DNA of 64,000 nt, taken from assembly GCF_015182315.1 (NCBI RefSeq), contig NZ_PRDL01000001.1, positions 3,596,001-3,660,000 on the forward strand, read 5' to 3'. The notes below the pieces were generated by a model. That model ran no database searches and was not told where the DNA came from. It saw only the letters and a program-made list of their open reading frames with translations. The stretch comes from Cellvibrio polysaccharolyticus. Its GTDB lineage: Bacteria; Pseudomonadota; Gammaproteobacteria; Pseudomonadales; Cellvibrionaceae. Made by a program: the position numbers and the translations under genes. Positions 54,401 through 63,016 of this stretch are shown one piece after another. Position 1 is the first letter of the stretch. Every line of letters begins with the position of its first letter.

Positions 54401-55741
54401 TCAAGCCGTGGTGTTGCGCTCAATCAACGCCTGTTCAAAAAGTTGTTGCTCTTTTTCTTTGTGCGAAGGAGAAAAGCGAATCAGCAGCACACAACCGGCA
54501 GCAATCACCACCAGCGCGCCCAACATCATCAGACAGGATTGAATATCCATCATCCCCTTCAATAAAAACCCGGCGGCAACCGCGCCGACGTTACCACCGG
54601 CACCAATAATGCCGGCCACACCACCCAATGCCTGGCGATCAATAAACGGCACCAGCGCGTAGGTTGCACCGCAAGCCATGTGGGTGAATAAAGCAAAAAT
54701 GGTCATGGCGAGAATGGCCAGAGTGACGCTGCTCATTTGCGCAAACAGCATCAGAAAAAGACCTTCGCCGAGGATCAGAAAAAACAGGATTTGTGTGCGG
54801 CCATCCAGCCCTTTTTTCAGCGCTATCTTGTCAGACAGGTAACCACCGAGAGAGCGCGCAAACAGCGCCAGCAAACCGAAGATGCCCGCTGCCAGACCCG
54901 CTTCTTTCAAACCGAATTCGAAATGCGTGACGTAATACATCGCCACAATATTGTGGATAAAAATTTCAATGCCAAAGCAGGCGGCGTAGGTAACAAAAAG
55001 TACCCAGACGCGATAATTGCGGGCGGCGTGCGCCAGAATGGCAAGGCCACCTTTTTTATCGCTGCCGGCATTGATGCCCAGCGCACGCAACTCACTGAAG
55101 TTGCCTTGCACGCAATCCTGGGTGAATTTCCAGTAAAGCACGCCGACAATAACCATCAGAATGCCCGGCACCAGCAGCGCAATGCGCCAGCCCATACTTT
55201 GCTCAACACCGAACATCACCAGCGCGCCCAGTAACAGCGGCATTAATGCCTGGGTGGCGCCGCCGCCGGCATTGCCCCAACCGGCAGTGGTGGCGTTGGC
55301 AGTGCCAACCACGTTGGGCGCAAACATAATGCTGGTGTGGTATTGGGTGATGACAAAGCTGGCACCAATGGCGCCAATCAACATGCGGAAAAACAAAAAG
55401 GATTCGTAACTGTTGGCAGAGGCAACGCCAAAAACAGGAATACTGCCAATTAATAATAAGGCGGTGTAGGTTTTGCGTGGGCCGTATTTATCGCACAAGG
55501 GGCCAACAATCAGCCGAACCAGAATGGTAATCGCCACGGCGGCAATATTGATGTTGGCGATTTGATCTTTGCTTAAATCAAATTCACCCGCGATAACCGG
55601 CATTAAAGGGGCGCAGGCAAACCAGGCAAAAAAGCACACAAAAAATGCCAGCCAACTCATATGGAAGGCACGCATTGCTGGCGTGGAAAAATTAAATAGC
55701 TGTATTTTGGTCGCTTTGGGGGCAGGTAAAACCGTAGACAT
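54401..55741 (-). CDS. Nitrate/nitrite transporter, MFS NNP family (NarK type)
   Basis: 446 residues from the ATG at 55741, preceded by AAGGAGAAGG. Twelve hydrophobic segments and both family signatures are visible: GWGNAGGGATQALMP (about 155-170) and GAGGNVGAVAAGF (about 390-402), plus the cytoplasmic loop GPLCDKYGPRKTY. It imports nitrate and perhaps exports nitrite. First gene of the nitrate cluster; its leader carries the NasT-type RNA hairpins and a sigma-54 promoter. Confidence 0.95.
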   Translation of the reverse strand: MSTVLPAPKATKIQLFNFSTPAMRAFHMSWLAFFVCFFAWFACAPLMPVIAGEFDLSKDQIANINIAAVAITILVRLIVGPLCDKYGPRKTYTALLLIGSIPVFGVASANSYESFLFFRMLIGAIGASFVITQYHTSIMFAPNVVGTANATTAGWGNAGGGATQALMPLLLGALVMFGVEQSMGWRIALLVPGILMVIVGVLYWKFTQDCVQGNFSELRALGINAGSDKKGGLAILAHAARNYRVWVLFVTYAACFGIEIFIHNIVAMYYVTHFEFGLKEAGLAAGIFGLLALFARSLGGYLSDKIALKKGLDGRTQILFFLILGEGLFLMLFAQMSSVTLAILAMTIFALFTHMACGATYALVPFIDRQALGGVAGIIGAGGNVGAVAAGFLLKGMMDIQSCLMMLGALVVIAAGCVLLIRFSPSHKEKEQQLFEQALIERNTTA

Positions 55742-55812
55742 CGCCTTCTCCTTCTGAACTGAACGTGAATGCACTTCCGGAATTTCCCTGAGGGTTTCCG
55801 GAGCCGATCAGA

Positions 55813-55859
55813 ACGGACGTCGTTGGCCGTCTAACAATATGAAGAGTCGTCTTTGACTC
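55813..55859 (-). ncRNA. Tandem hexaloop leader, NasT (ANTAR) antitermination element
   Basis: On the minus strand P1 is GAGTC-AAAGAC-GACTC (55844-55859) and P2 is ACGGCC-AACGAC-GTCCGT with one mismatch (55813-55830). Both loops are six nucleotides with A at 1 and G at 4, the pattern bound by ANTAR regulators. They are spaced about 13 nt and lie right at the expected transcript start. A further hairpin (CCGGAA ... TTCCGG) downstream lacks a T run. NasT is encoded nearby. Confidence 0.82.
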
Positions 55860-55870
55860 ATAAGGTAAAT

Positions 55871-55886
55871 TGCAAGCTCTGTGCCA
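55871..55886 (-). promoter_or_regulatory. Sigma-54 promoter of the nitrate assimilation operon
   Basis: TGGCAC-AGAGC-TTGCA on the minus strand is an exact match to the -24/-12 consensus as remembered. Transcription would start near 55860, at the base of hairpin P1. NtrC control under nitrogen limitation is the likely reading; a clear NtrC site was not identified. Confidence 0.85.
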
Positions 55887-56135
55887 GAGAAGGAAAACAA
55901 ACGTTTTAACGCGGTAAAAGCACCGGCGGCACCCAAAGCATGCTCGTTTATGTTTCATTGACCGGGCATGCGCACCAAATTAAAGCGCAACCCAACCACA
56001 GGATTGCCATAACCGCCGCGCCCTGCCACCAATTACCCAAAAGCGGGTGACTGGCACCCTATTTGCTTTGCTCTTCCCTTCCAATAAATGACGGGTGGTA
56101 AGGGCGCGGTTATTCAGCGTTGCCAAAAACTGTGT

Positions 56136-56723
56136 ATGGGTAAACTGAAAATCGTATTAATTGATGATGACGAGGAACGCGCCCGCTTTGTTAGCGATCG
56201 CCTTACCAGTCACGATTTTGAAGTGGTCGCCAGCATTGCTATTGATCATCGCGGTTTATTTAACCCCGAGCCGCTACAGGCGGATGTGATCTTGCTGGAT
56301 ATGGATCACCCCCATCGCGACATTATTGAAAACTGCGTTGCCAGCTACGATTTACCGACCGTGCTGTTCACCAAAAGCTCTGACAAGGAAACCATCAAAC
56401 AGGCCATTGAGGCGGGCGTAACCGCTTATATCGTGGATGGTATTGAACCGGAGCGGTTGCAAACCATTCTTGAAATTTCTATCGAGCAATATAAAAAACA
56501 CAAACAACTCGAACAGGATTTGCAAGACACCAAAGCCAAACTGGCCGACCGCAAAGACATCGAAAAAGCCAAGGTGCTGCTGATGCGTTTACACGGCTTG
56601 CGTGAGGACGATGCCTTTCAATTGCTGCGCAAAAATGCCATGAGCCACCGCGTCACCATGGGCGAAATGGCGCGGCGCCTGCTCGACGCACAACAACTGC
56701 TCAACAGCCATCTGCGGGATTAA
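56136..56723 (+). CDS. nasT: Nitrate-responsive antiterminator NasT (receiver plus ANTAR domain)
   Basis: 195 residues from the ATG at 56136 (GKLKIVLIDDDEERA); an ATG at 56088 adds 16 residues, and neither has a clear ribosome site. A receiver-like domain (about 1-120, with DDDE and ILLDMDHP), coiled coil (EQYKKHKQLEQDLQDTK) and ANTAR domain (about 135-190, KDIEKAKVLLMRLHGLRED then AFQLLRKNAMSHRVTM) match NasT. It binds hexaloop RNA leaders to allow read-through when nitrate is present. It is divergent from the nas operon and 4 bp from nasS. Confidence 0.95.
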   Translation: MGKLKIVLIDDDEERARFVSDRLTSHDFEVVASIAIDHRGLFNPEPLQADVILLDMDHPHRDIIENCVASYDLPTVLFTKSSDKETIKQAIEAGVTAYIVDGIEPERLQTILEISIEQYKKHKQLEQDLQDTKAKLADRKDIEKAKVLLMRLHGLREDDAFQLLRKNAMSHRVTMGEMARRLLDAQQLLNSHLRD

Positions 56724-56727
56724 GCCC

Positions 56728-57750
56728 ATGCCATCACTCGAAAAAACCGATATTGATCTGGGCTATATTCCGCTGCTGGATTGTGTGGCACTTATTTGGG
56801 CGCACCGCCGGGGTTACTTTCAGGAATTCGGCTTGCAGGTCAATCTGGTCAAGGAAGCCTCCTGGGCAAGCCTGCGCGACCGACTGGCGTTTGGCGTGCT
56901 GGATGCAGCTCACTGCCTGTCGGCCATGCTGCCGGCGGCGGCCATCGGCAGCGACAGGATTGGCGTACCTTTAACAACCCCCTTGACCCTGAGTGTGAAC
57001 ACCGCGTTTATCAGCCTGAGCCAGGCGCTTTGCTATGAATTGCATATCGAGCCGAATGAGCCGCCTTACAGCAGCGCACACAAAGTGGTAGAGGCCATCA
57101 AGGCCGGTAAAAACATCCGTTTTGCCCAGGTATTCAATCACTCCCTGCACCACTATTGCTTGCGCGAATGGCTGGCACGGGCGGATGAAACACTAGCCGC
57201 CGACAGCAAGCTGGCCAGCCTGCCGCCGTCTTATATGGTGGAGGCGTTATCACGCGGCATGATTGATGGGTTCTGCGCAGGAGAGCCATGGAACAGCCAG
57301 GGAGAGATATCCGGCGTCAGCCAGATTGTCGCCACCAGCCGGGAGATTATTCCGCCGGTGACCGACAAGGTGCTGGCAACCACCAGTGAGTGGGCAGCGC
57401 AGCACCCGCACACCTTGCGGGCATTAACTGCCGCGCTGATCAAAGCGCAGCGGGACATTCATAACACCCCCGACTTCGCCCCGATTTATGCCGCACTGAG
57501 CGAATACGACATTATTCCCTTCGTATGCTCGGAGCAGGTTCACGTGAGAAAATACCACGCTATCCAGCAGATCATCCGCAACCTCAATGCGCCGGAAACT
57601 TCACCCCGTGCCAGCGATATGCACTGGTTGTTGTCGCAAATTAAAAAATGGAATGACAACACGCTGGACGAATCCCGCTTCGCCAATGTGGCGAGTGCTT
57701 GTGTGGATGTTGATTGCTATGAAGACGCGGTCGCGCTGTTGGGCTTGTAA
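56728..57750 (+). CDS. nasS: Nitrate sensor NasS, NrtA-like without signal peptide
   Basis: 340 residues. NrtA/NasS-like binding fold: LGYIPLLDCVALIWAHRRGYF, WASLRDRLAFGVLDAAHCLSAM, FNHSLHHYCLREWLA and MIDGFCAGEPWNSQ. With no signal peptide it stays in the cytoplasm, where NasS holds NasT until nitrate or nitrite binds. It lies 4 bp after nasT. In many species nasS comes first; here the order is nasT-nasS. Confidence 0.94.
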   Translation: MPSLEKTDIDLGYIPLLDCVALIWAHRRGYFQEFGLQVNLVKEASWASLRDRLAFGVLDAAHCLSAMLPAAAIGSDRIGVPLTTPLTLSVNTAFISLSQALCYELHIEPNEPPYSSAHKVVEAIKAGKNIRFAQVFNHSLHHYCLREWLARADETLAADSKLASLPPSYMVEALSRGMIDGFCAGEPWNSQGEISGVSQIVATSREIIPPVTDKVLATTSEWAAQHPHTLRALTAALIKAQRDIHNTPDFAPIYAALSEYDIIPFVCSEQVHVRKYHAIQQIIRNLNAPETSPRASDMHWLLSQIKKWNDNTLDESRFANVASACVDVDCYEDAVALLGL

Positions 57751-57760
57751 AAAATGCCCG

Positions 57761-58507
57761 CTACCGCGACACCCAGGACACACCAAAGCCACCCTGCCAA
57801 TCGGTAGCTTCACGGTTTAACCCGCCCAGAAACCATACGTCCAGTTGCACTTGCCGGGAAATACGCCAGGTGCCACCGGCGCCCGCCACCTGCGTGGCAT
57901 CCACGCCATCTCCCCAGCTCAACCCCGCTTCGCTGTAAGCACTGAAAACCGGCCCGCTGTAAAAGGTGACGGCTGGCGAAACCGTCCAGATGTCATGTTG
58001 TTGATAACGCGTATAACCAACATAGCCAGCCAGACTGCGTCCGGAAGCCAGAGTTTTGGCGATGCTGACGGCGAGCCCACGGGAATGATCACCCGCGGTA
58101 AAGGGTTGCTCACCACCGGCATAGCTATAAGTTGCCATCAAGCCCCAGGCAATATCTTCCCGCGATGACGGCAACTGATACTTCAATGCCAATTCACTAT
58201 CACCACGCCCATCAACTTTTTCATCGCCGCGTTGCCACTGATAGCCGTTGGTCGCGAGATGCAATTCTGCCGCATGCCCGAGCCCCAGCCGCCAGCGGGT
58301 ATTCAGCGCATACTGGCGGGCGGGTCCGTCGCGACTGAAATCCGGAAGCCCCTGCTCCCAGGCAAACTGCCCGGGCGCCAGCACTTCCGCACCAAAACCG
58401 ATGCCCGGACGGTTGAAAGATGCCAGCGCCGTTTCCTCTGCCAGAACAGACAAAGGAGCGGCGCAGGCGAGCCCGATCAGTAACCTGCCAACATACATAC
58501 TCTGCAT
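57761..58507 (-). CDS. Outer-membrane protein of the phenol MetA-degradation transporter type
   Basis: 248 residues with signal peptide (1-23, ending VLA). The mature protein is a run of amphipathic beta strands ending in Arg, with DSELALKYQLP and GVDATQVAGAGGTWR, as in the MetA-pathway-of-phenol family of putative outer-membrane channels. AAGGA lies 8 bp before the ATG. Tail-to-tail with nasS. The substrate is unknown. Confidence 0.75.
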   Translation of the reverse strand: MQSMYVGRLLIGLACAAPLSVLAEETALASFNRPGIGFGAEVLAPGQFAWEQGLPDFSRDGPARQYALNTRWRLGLGHAAELHLATNGYQWQRGDEKVDGRGDSELALKYQLPSSREDIAWGLMATYSYAGGEQPFTAGDHSRGLAVSIAKTLASGRSLAGYVGYTRYQQHDIWTVSPAVTFYSGPVFSAYSEAGLSWGDGVDATQVAGAGGTWRISRQVQLDVWFLGGLNREATDWQGGFGVSWVSR

Positions 58508-58544
58508 ACAACGATCCTTATCAAGTGAAACGCAGCGTCGATAT

Positions 58545-60173
58545 TTACAAGCGGAATTTGGTCACCATCTCATTCAAGCCAACCGCCAGATGCGACAGTT
58601 CCTGACTCGATGCACTGGTCTGATTGGCACCCGCGGATGTTTGCACCGAAAAATCGCGGATGTTGGTCAGGTTGAGATCTACCTCGCGAGCAACCTGGGC
58701 CTGCTGCTCGGCGGCGCTGGCAATCACCAGATTGCGATCATTAATCGCAGCGACAGAATCGGATATTTGCTCCAGTGCTTCACCCACCGCCCGAGCCACA
58801 TTGATAGTCAACTGCGCGCGCTGCTGGCTGGTTTGCATTGCCCCGACCGCCTGATCGGTATCCGTCTGAATGCCGCTGATCATCTGTTCTATTTCGCGGG
58901 TGGATTGCTGGGTGCGATGCGCCAGAGCGCGCACTTCATCAGCCACCACGGCAAAACCACGCCCGGCATCGCCAGCACGGGCGGCCTCAATGGCAGCGTT
59001 CAATGCCAGCAAATTGGTCTGTTCGGCAATGGCTCGAATCACATCAAGCACCTGGCCAATATCCCGAACTTTAGCAGCCAAATTGCCCACCTGCTCGGCA
59101 GTGCCGGTCACATCGGCCACCAGGTCACTGATAGACGCCACCGCCTGGCGAGCCTGGTCACGACCGAGCTGTGCCGTCGTGGCAGAATTGCGGGTTGCCT
59201 CCGAGGTATCGACCGCATTGCGGGCAACATCTTCAGCCGCCACGGTCATCTCGTTAACGGCGGTAGCGGCCAGGTCAATTTCACTGCTTTGTTGATGCAA
59301 GCCGCGCGTGGAGTCTTCTGTTACCGCATGCAGTTCTTCCGAGGCAGAGGCCAACTGGCTGGAGGAATTGGCAATTTGCTGAATGGTGTTATACAAATTT
59401 TGTTGCATCTGGTGCAGCGCCATTTGCAACCGGGAGAGTTCATCTTTGCCAGTTATTTCAATGGTGGGGCGCAAATCGCCAGAGGCAATCACTTCGGCAA
59501 AATGCACTACGTTATTGAGTGGCGTTACGATACTGCGCGTTAACAACGCCGCCAGCAAAGCCATCACCAACAAGCTGGCGACCAGCGTAATAATCACCGA
59601 CCGCGTTGCCAGGTTATACGCATTTTCACTGACCACCGTGGCCTGCAGGGCGCCGTCTATATTGAATTTCGCCAGTGTTGTCAGGGTAGCCGCCACCTCG
59701 TTGGCATAGTCGGCCAGCGGGCCGTTGACCAGCTGCAAGGCTTCATCGTACTGATCATTGCGCGCCGCACTGGCAATGCGTTGTTGCAATTCTATGTAAG
59801 TACTCCACGCCTTATCGAAGGGCACAAAAGCAACCATCTCCTCCTCATTGGAAAAGGTGTCGCGGTACTGCTGGAGCAAAGCAGGCATGCTGGCGACAAG
59901 TTCATCTACCGACCGCAGACTGTTGTCGCGCGCCGTAGCATCCGTTAATAAAATACTGCGCAAGGTCAGGGCACGAATTCTGCCCGCGGTAGAAGACAAC
60001 CTTTCTACCACCCCCACAGAAGGCATCCAATTCTCACGAATCGAATCGGAGGTGCCGTCCATATGTTTCATTTGTAATAAAGCAAAACCACCCAATCCTA
60101 ATAACAACAGTGCCAACAGCGCAAAAATAAGACCAGCGCGTCGCCCAATATCAAGACGTCTTAAATACATCAT
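58545..60173 (-). CDS. Methyl-accepting chemotaxis protein
   Basis: 542 residues from the ATG at 60173 (GAGGG ribosome site), preferred over 60215. First membrane helix about 12-32, periplasmic four-helix-bundle sensor (about 35-185, with RIRALTLRSILL), second membrane helix about 188-210, HAMP (TRSIVTPLNNVVHFAEVI) and the signalling hairpin with tip IAEQTNLLALNAAIEAARAG. No C-terminal CheR/B pentapeptide. The ligand is unknown. Confidence 0.96.
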   Translation of the reverse strand: MMYLRRLDIGRRAGLIFALLALLLLGLGGFALLQMKHMDGTSDSIRENWMPSVGVVERLSSTAGRIRALTLRSILLTDATARDNSLRSVDELVASMPALLQQYRDTFSNEEEMVAFVPFDKAWSTYIELQQRIASAARNDQYDEALQLVNGPLADYANEVAATLTTLAKFNIDGALQATVVSENAYNLATRSVIITLVASLLVMALLAALLTRSIVTPLNNVVHFAEVIASGDLRPTIEITGKDELSRLQMALHQMQQNLYNTIQQIANSSSQLASASEELHAVTEDSTRGLHQQSSEIDLAATAVNEMTVAAEDVARNAVDTSEATRNSATTAQLGRDQARQAVASISDLVADVTGTAEQVGNLAAKVRDIGQVLDVIRAIAEQTNLLALNAAIEAARAGDAGRGFAVVADEVRALAHRTQQSTREIEQMISGIQTDTDQAVGAMQTSQQRAQLTINVARAVGEALEQISDSVAAINDRNLVIASAAEQQAQVAREVDLNLTNIRDFSVQTSAGANQTSASSQELSHLAVGLNEMVTKFRL

Positions 60174-60494
60174 GTAATCCCTCAAGAATAAAAACGCAAA
60201 GTGACCACGACACAAAAAATGTCGCCGAAAACAACATTCGTATTATCATTCAATAACGGATTACTTTTAAAGAACTGTAAAAAAAATTCAGCATTATTTA
60301 ATTTGTATTAAGAAACACAAAGGTCACACTGTTGTTATTGATGCAATTTTTGGCGTAAATTTCCTGACGCAATCACGAGGCTTCACCGCGTTTTATTATC
60401 CTGGCGCCATAAATAAGGCAAACCGGCTGCTTTTTCTCACACCGGCCATCTACACTTGTTTTCATATCAGTTGCCCTTCGGATCAGAGGTTTCT
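60174..60494. other. Divergent intergenic region between the chemotaxis receptor and mqo
   Basis: AT-rich in the left half (about 60230-60345), where both promoters probably lie. No operator, RNA or small gene could be supported. Confidence 0.4.
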
Positions 60495-62063
60495 ATGAAA
60501 AAATTATTAGTACTGCTACTGGTCACTTGCCTGTGGAGTTGTTCAGGAAAAGAAGAACCGGATCGCTCGGTGGATGTGTTGTTGATTGGCGGCGGTGTGA
60601 TGAGCGCCACGCTGGGCACCTGGCTGGCAGAGCTGGAACCGGAATGGTCAATGGAGCTGGTAGAACGGCTGGACGCCGTTGCACTTGAAAGTTCCTACGG
60701 TTGGAATAATGCCGGCACCGGGCATTCGGCATTTTGCGAGTTGAACTACACACCGGAAAAAGCCGATGGCAGTATTGATATCAGCAAAGCAATTGAGATC
60801 AACGAGTCGTTTGAAATTTCCCGCCAGTTCTGGGCACATCAGGTGCAGCAGGGCGTACTGAACAACCCCTCGTCTTTTATTACCAACGTGCCGCACATGA
60901 CGTTTGTATGGGGCGCAGAGAATGTGGAATATCTGAAAAAACGCCACGCTGCGCTGCAACACAGCTCACTGTTTCGCGGCATGCTCTACTCGGAAGACGG
61001 CGAACAAATTCGTGAGTGGGCACCGCTGGTCATGGAAGGCCGCCAGGTCACTGAGCCGATTGCCGCCACGCGGATGGAGATAGGCACCGATGTTAACTTT
61101 GGGGAAATTACCCGCCAGCTGGTGCAATCGCTGCAACGCCACGCCGGTTTCACCTTATCGCTGCAACAGGAAGTGCGTAACCTCTCCCGTGCTGACGATG
61201 GCAGCTGGGATGTAGAAATTCACAACCTCGCCAACGGCAACACTCGCACCATCAATGCCCGCTTCGTATTTATCGGTGCCGGTGGTGCGGCGCTCACCTT
61301 GTTACAACGCTCCGGCATTCCCGAGGCTGATGGTTATGGTGGCTTCCCGGTCGGCGGTCAATTTTTAATGACCAAAAACCCGGAGCTGGTCGCCCGCCAT
61401 AAAGCCAAGGTATACGGCAAAGCCGACAGCGGCTCGCCACCCATGTCTGTGCCGCATCTGGACACCCGTCGGGTTGATGGTGAAGAAGCCATTTTGTTCG
61501 GGCCTTTCGCCACCTTCTCGACCCGCTTTCTGATGCAAGGCTCATTGATGGATTTACCGCTGTCGATCACCACTAACAACATCGGCCCGATGACCCGCGC
61601 CGGGCTGGATAATTTTGACCTCACCAAATATCTGGTCGGCCAATTATTACTGAGCGATGAAGAGCGTATTGAATCCTTGCGCCATTATTTCCCGCAAGCC
61701 AACGCCAACGACTGGACATTGCTTACCGCAGGCCAGCGCGTGCAAATTATCAAACGCGACAAGGATAAAGGCGGCGTGCTGCAATTCGGCACCGAGGTGG
61801 TTACCGCCAAAGATGGCAGCCTGGCGGCACTGCTCGGCGCGTCTCCCGGCGCCTCCACGGCGGCACCGATCATGCTGAAATTGCTGGAAACAACCTTCAA
61901 GGACAAAGTAGCCGGTGAGTGGCAGGAGCGTATTAAAACCATTGTTCCCTCCTACGGCCAAAAACTGAATGACAATATCGAACTGACCAACCGCACCCGC
62001 GAATACAGCACCGGGCATTTGCAGTTACTGCATCAGCCGGTGGGAGCGGAAGTAATACCTTAG
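60495..62063 (+). CDS. mqo: Malate:quinone oxidoreductase with a lipoprotein-type signal
   Basis: 522 residues from the ATG at 60495 (AGAGG before it). N-terminal MKKLLVLLLVTCLWSCSGK is a lipoprotein signal with lipobox LWSC. The FAD fold follows (VDVLLIGGGVMSATLGTWL) and Mqo-specific SYGWNNAGTGHSAFCELNYTP, FIGAGGAALTLLQRSGIPE, GGFPVGGQF, LFGPFATFS and SPGASTAAPIML. Mqo oxidises malate to oxaloacetate and passes electrons to quinone. Usual Mqo is cytoplasmic and membrane-associated; the signal here suggests a lipid-anchored form, possibly facing the periplasm. A terminator follows directly. Confidence 0.93.
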   Translation: MKKLLVLLLVTCLWSCSGKEEPDRSVDVLLIGGGVMSATLGTWLAELEPEWSMELVERLDAVALESSYGWNNAGTGHSAFCELNYTPEKADGSIDISKAIEINESFEISRQFWAHQVQQGVLNNPSSFITNVPHMTFVWGAENVEYLKKRHAALQHSSLFRGMLYSEDGEQIREWAPLVMEGRQVTEPIAATRMEIGTDVNFGEITRQLVQSLQRHAGFTLSLQQEVRNLSRADDGSWDVEIHNLANGNTRTINARFVFIGAGGAALTLLQRSGIPEADGYGGFPVGGQFLMTKNPELVARHKAKVYGKADSGSPPMSVPHLDTRRVDGEEAILFGPFATFSTRFLMQGSLMDLPLSITTNNIGPMTRAGLDNFDLTKYLVGQLLLSDEERIESLRHYFPQANANDWTLLTAGQRVQIIKRDKDKGGVLQFGTEVVTAKDGSLAALLGASPGASTAAPIMLKLLETTFKDKVAGEWQERIKTIVPSYGQKLNDNIELTNRTREYSTGHLQLLHQPVGAEVIP

Positions 62064-62109
62064 AAAAAATAGCGGCTGATGTGGTTAGCTGTATTAGCCG
62101 CTATTTTTT
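62064..62109 (+). terminator. Terminator of mqo
   Basis: A perfect 14-bp stem, AAAAAATAGCGGCT and AGCCGCTATTTTTT, with an 18-nt loop lies right after the mqo stop. With A and T runs on both sides it can work in both directions and also serves the djlC-like gene. Confidence 0.9.
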
Positions 62110-62119
62110 ATCATGTCTA

Positions 62120-63016
62120 TTAGTGAATACCTGTCAATCTGGTGACCACATAAAGAACAAATCCAGTAAATATAGCGAGAAAAACCAGCAACTCATGTCG
62201 GCTTTTTTCCCTGATTCTTTCAGCGCGCTGCTGATGCAAAGTACTCAGTGTTGAACTCTTTTCATAATTTATTACTCCGCCGCGCACTTTAAGCCCAATT
62301 TCCGGCGATGCAGCAGACTCTATTTGATAACAGAGATCCCGGCAAAAGACGCCACCAAAATTTTGCTCCAGATAATCGCGCCGCGTATTCCAGAAAAATA
62401 TCTGATTACAATACCCCAACACCGCGTCGGGAATTTTACGATTGTAATAGCCGCCCGACTTACGATGCTTCAATCGAACCTTGCTAAATTCCACAAACAT
62501 TTTAAAAACCTGGCAACCAAGAGCCCAGTTGAAGTCATCTTCCAGTACATAAGGCGTTGATTCAAGGAAGCGCCATGGTTCAACAGTATCCGCCAGCCTT
62601 TTTGATTCCAGCAGCTCAGCCACCTTAGCCGTCAGCGCCATGAACACTTCCTGGCGTGCTCTCAGCGCCTGCTGCTGACGCTCAATATTTTCATTAACAG
62701 CCGAGGGGGATTCACTCTGTAAATCAGCAGCTTCGATATTGCCTTGTTCGCTGGCAGCCTGATCGTCGCGCGGCACATCAAGCTGGCGCTGCGAGCCGTC
62801 CTGCCCCTCAATCTCCGAATGTACCCTGGGGCGGGCTTCATGCATGGCTGCCGATTCAACTAACGCAAGCGCCTTTTTGTAAGCCTGATGCAGCATTTGA
62901 AAGGCATTGGTATCTTCATCAGGGCGAGTAGATTTCAATTGAATCGCATAAGCTTTTTTTATGGCACGCACATCATTTGTTGGCTCGATTCCCAGCAGCC
63001 CCCACAGGTTATTCAT
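62120..63016 (-). CDS. J-domain protein, DjlC/DjlB-like, partner of HscC
   Basis: 298 residues from the ATG at 63016 (AGGAG before it), overlapping the hscC stop as ATGA. J-domain region about 1-60 (NLWGLLGIEPTNDVRAIKKAYA) carries RPD where canonical J proteins have HPD, as in the atypical E. coli DjlB/DjlC. A charged low-complexity linker (about 75-130), a helical middle and one C-terminal membrane helix (LLVFLAIFTGFVLYVV) follow. The arrangement next to hscC is as in E. coli. Tail anchoring would face the J-domain to the cytoplasm. Confidence 0.82.
   Translation of the reverse strand: MNNLWGLLGIEPTNDVRAIKKAYAIQLKSTRPDEDTNAFQMLHQAYKKALALVESAAMHEARPRVHSEIEGQDGSQRQLDVPRDDQAASEQGNIEAADLQSESPSAVNENIERQQQALRARQEVFMALTAKVAELLESKRLADTVEPWRFLESTPYVLEDDFNWALGCQVFKMFVEFSKVRLKHRKSGGYYNRKIPDAVLGYCNQIFFWNTRRDYLEQNFGGVFCRDLCYQIESAASPEIGLKVRGGVINYEKSSTLSTLHQQRAERIREKSRHELLVFLAIFTGFVLYVVTRLTGIH

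Noticed and set aside
58248..59543. 431-residue plus-strand frame opposite the chemotaxis receptor
   Set aside because: Antisense of the conserved receptor; no start signal or domain.
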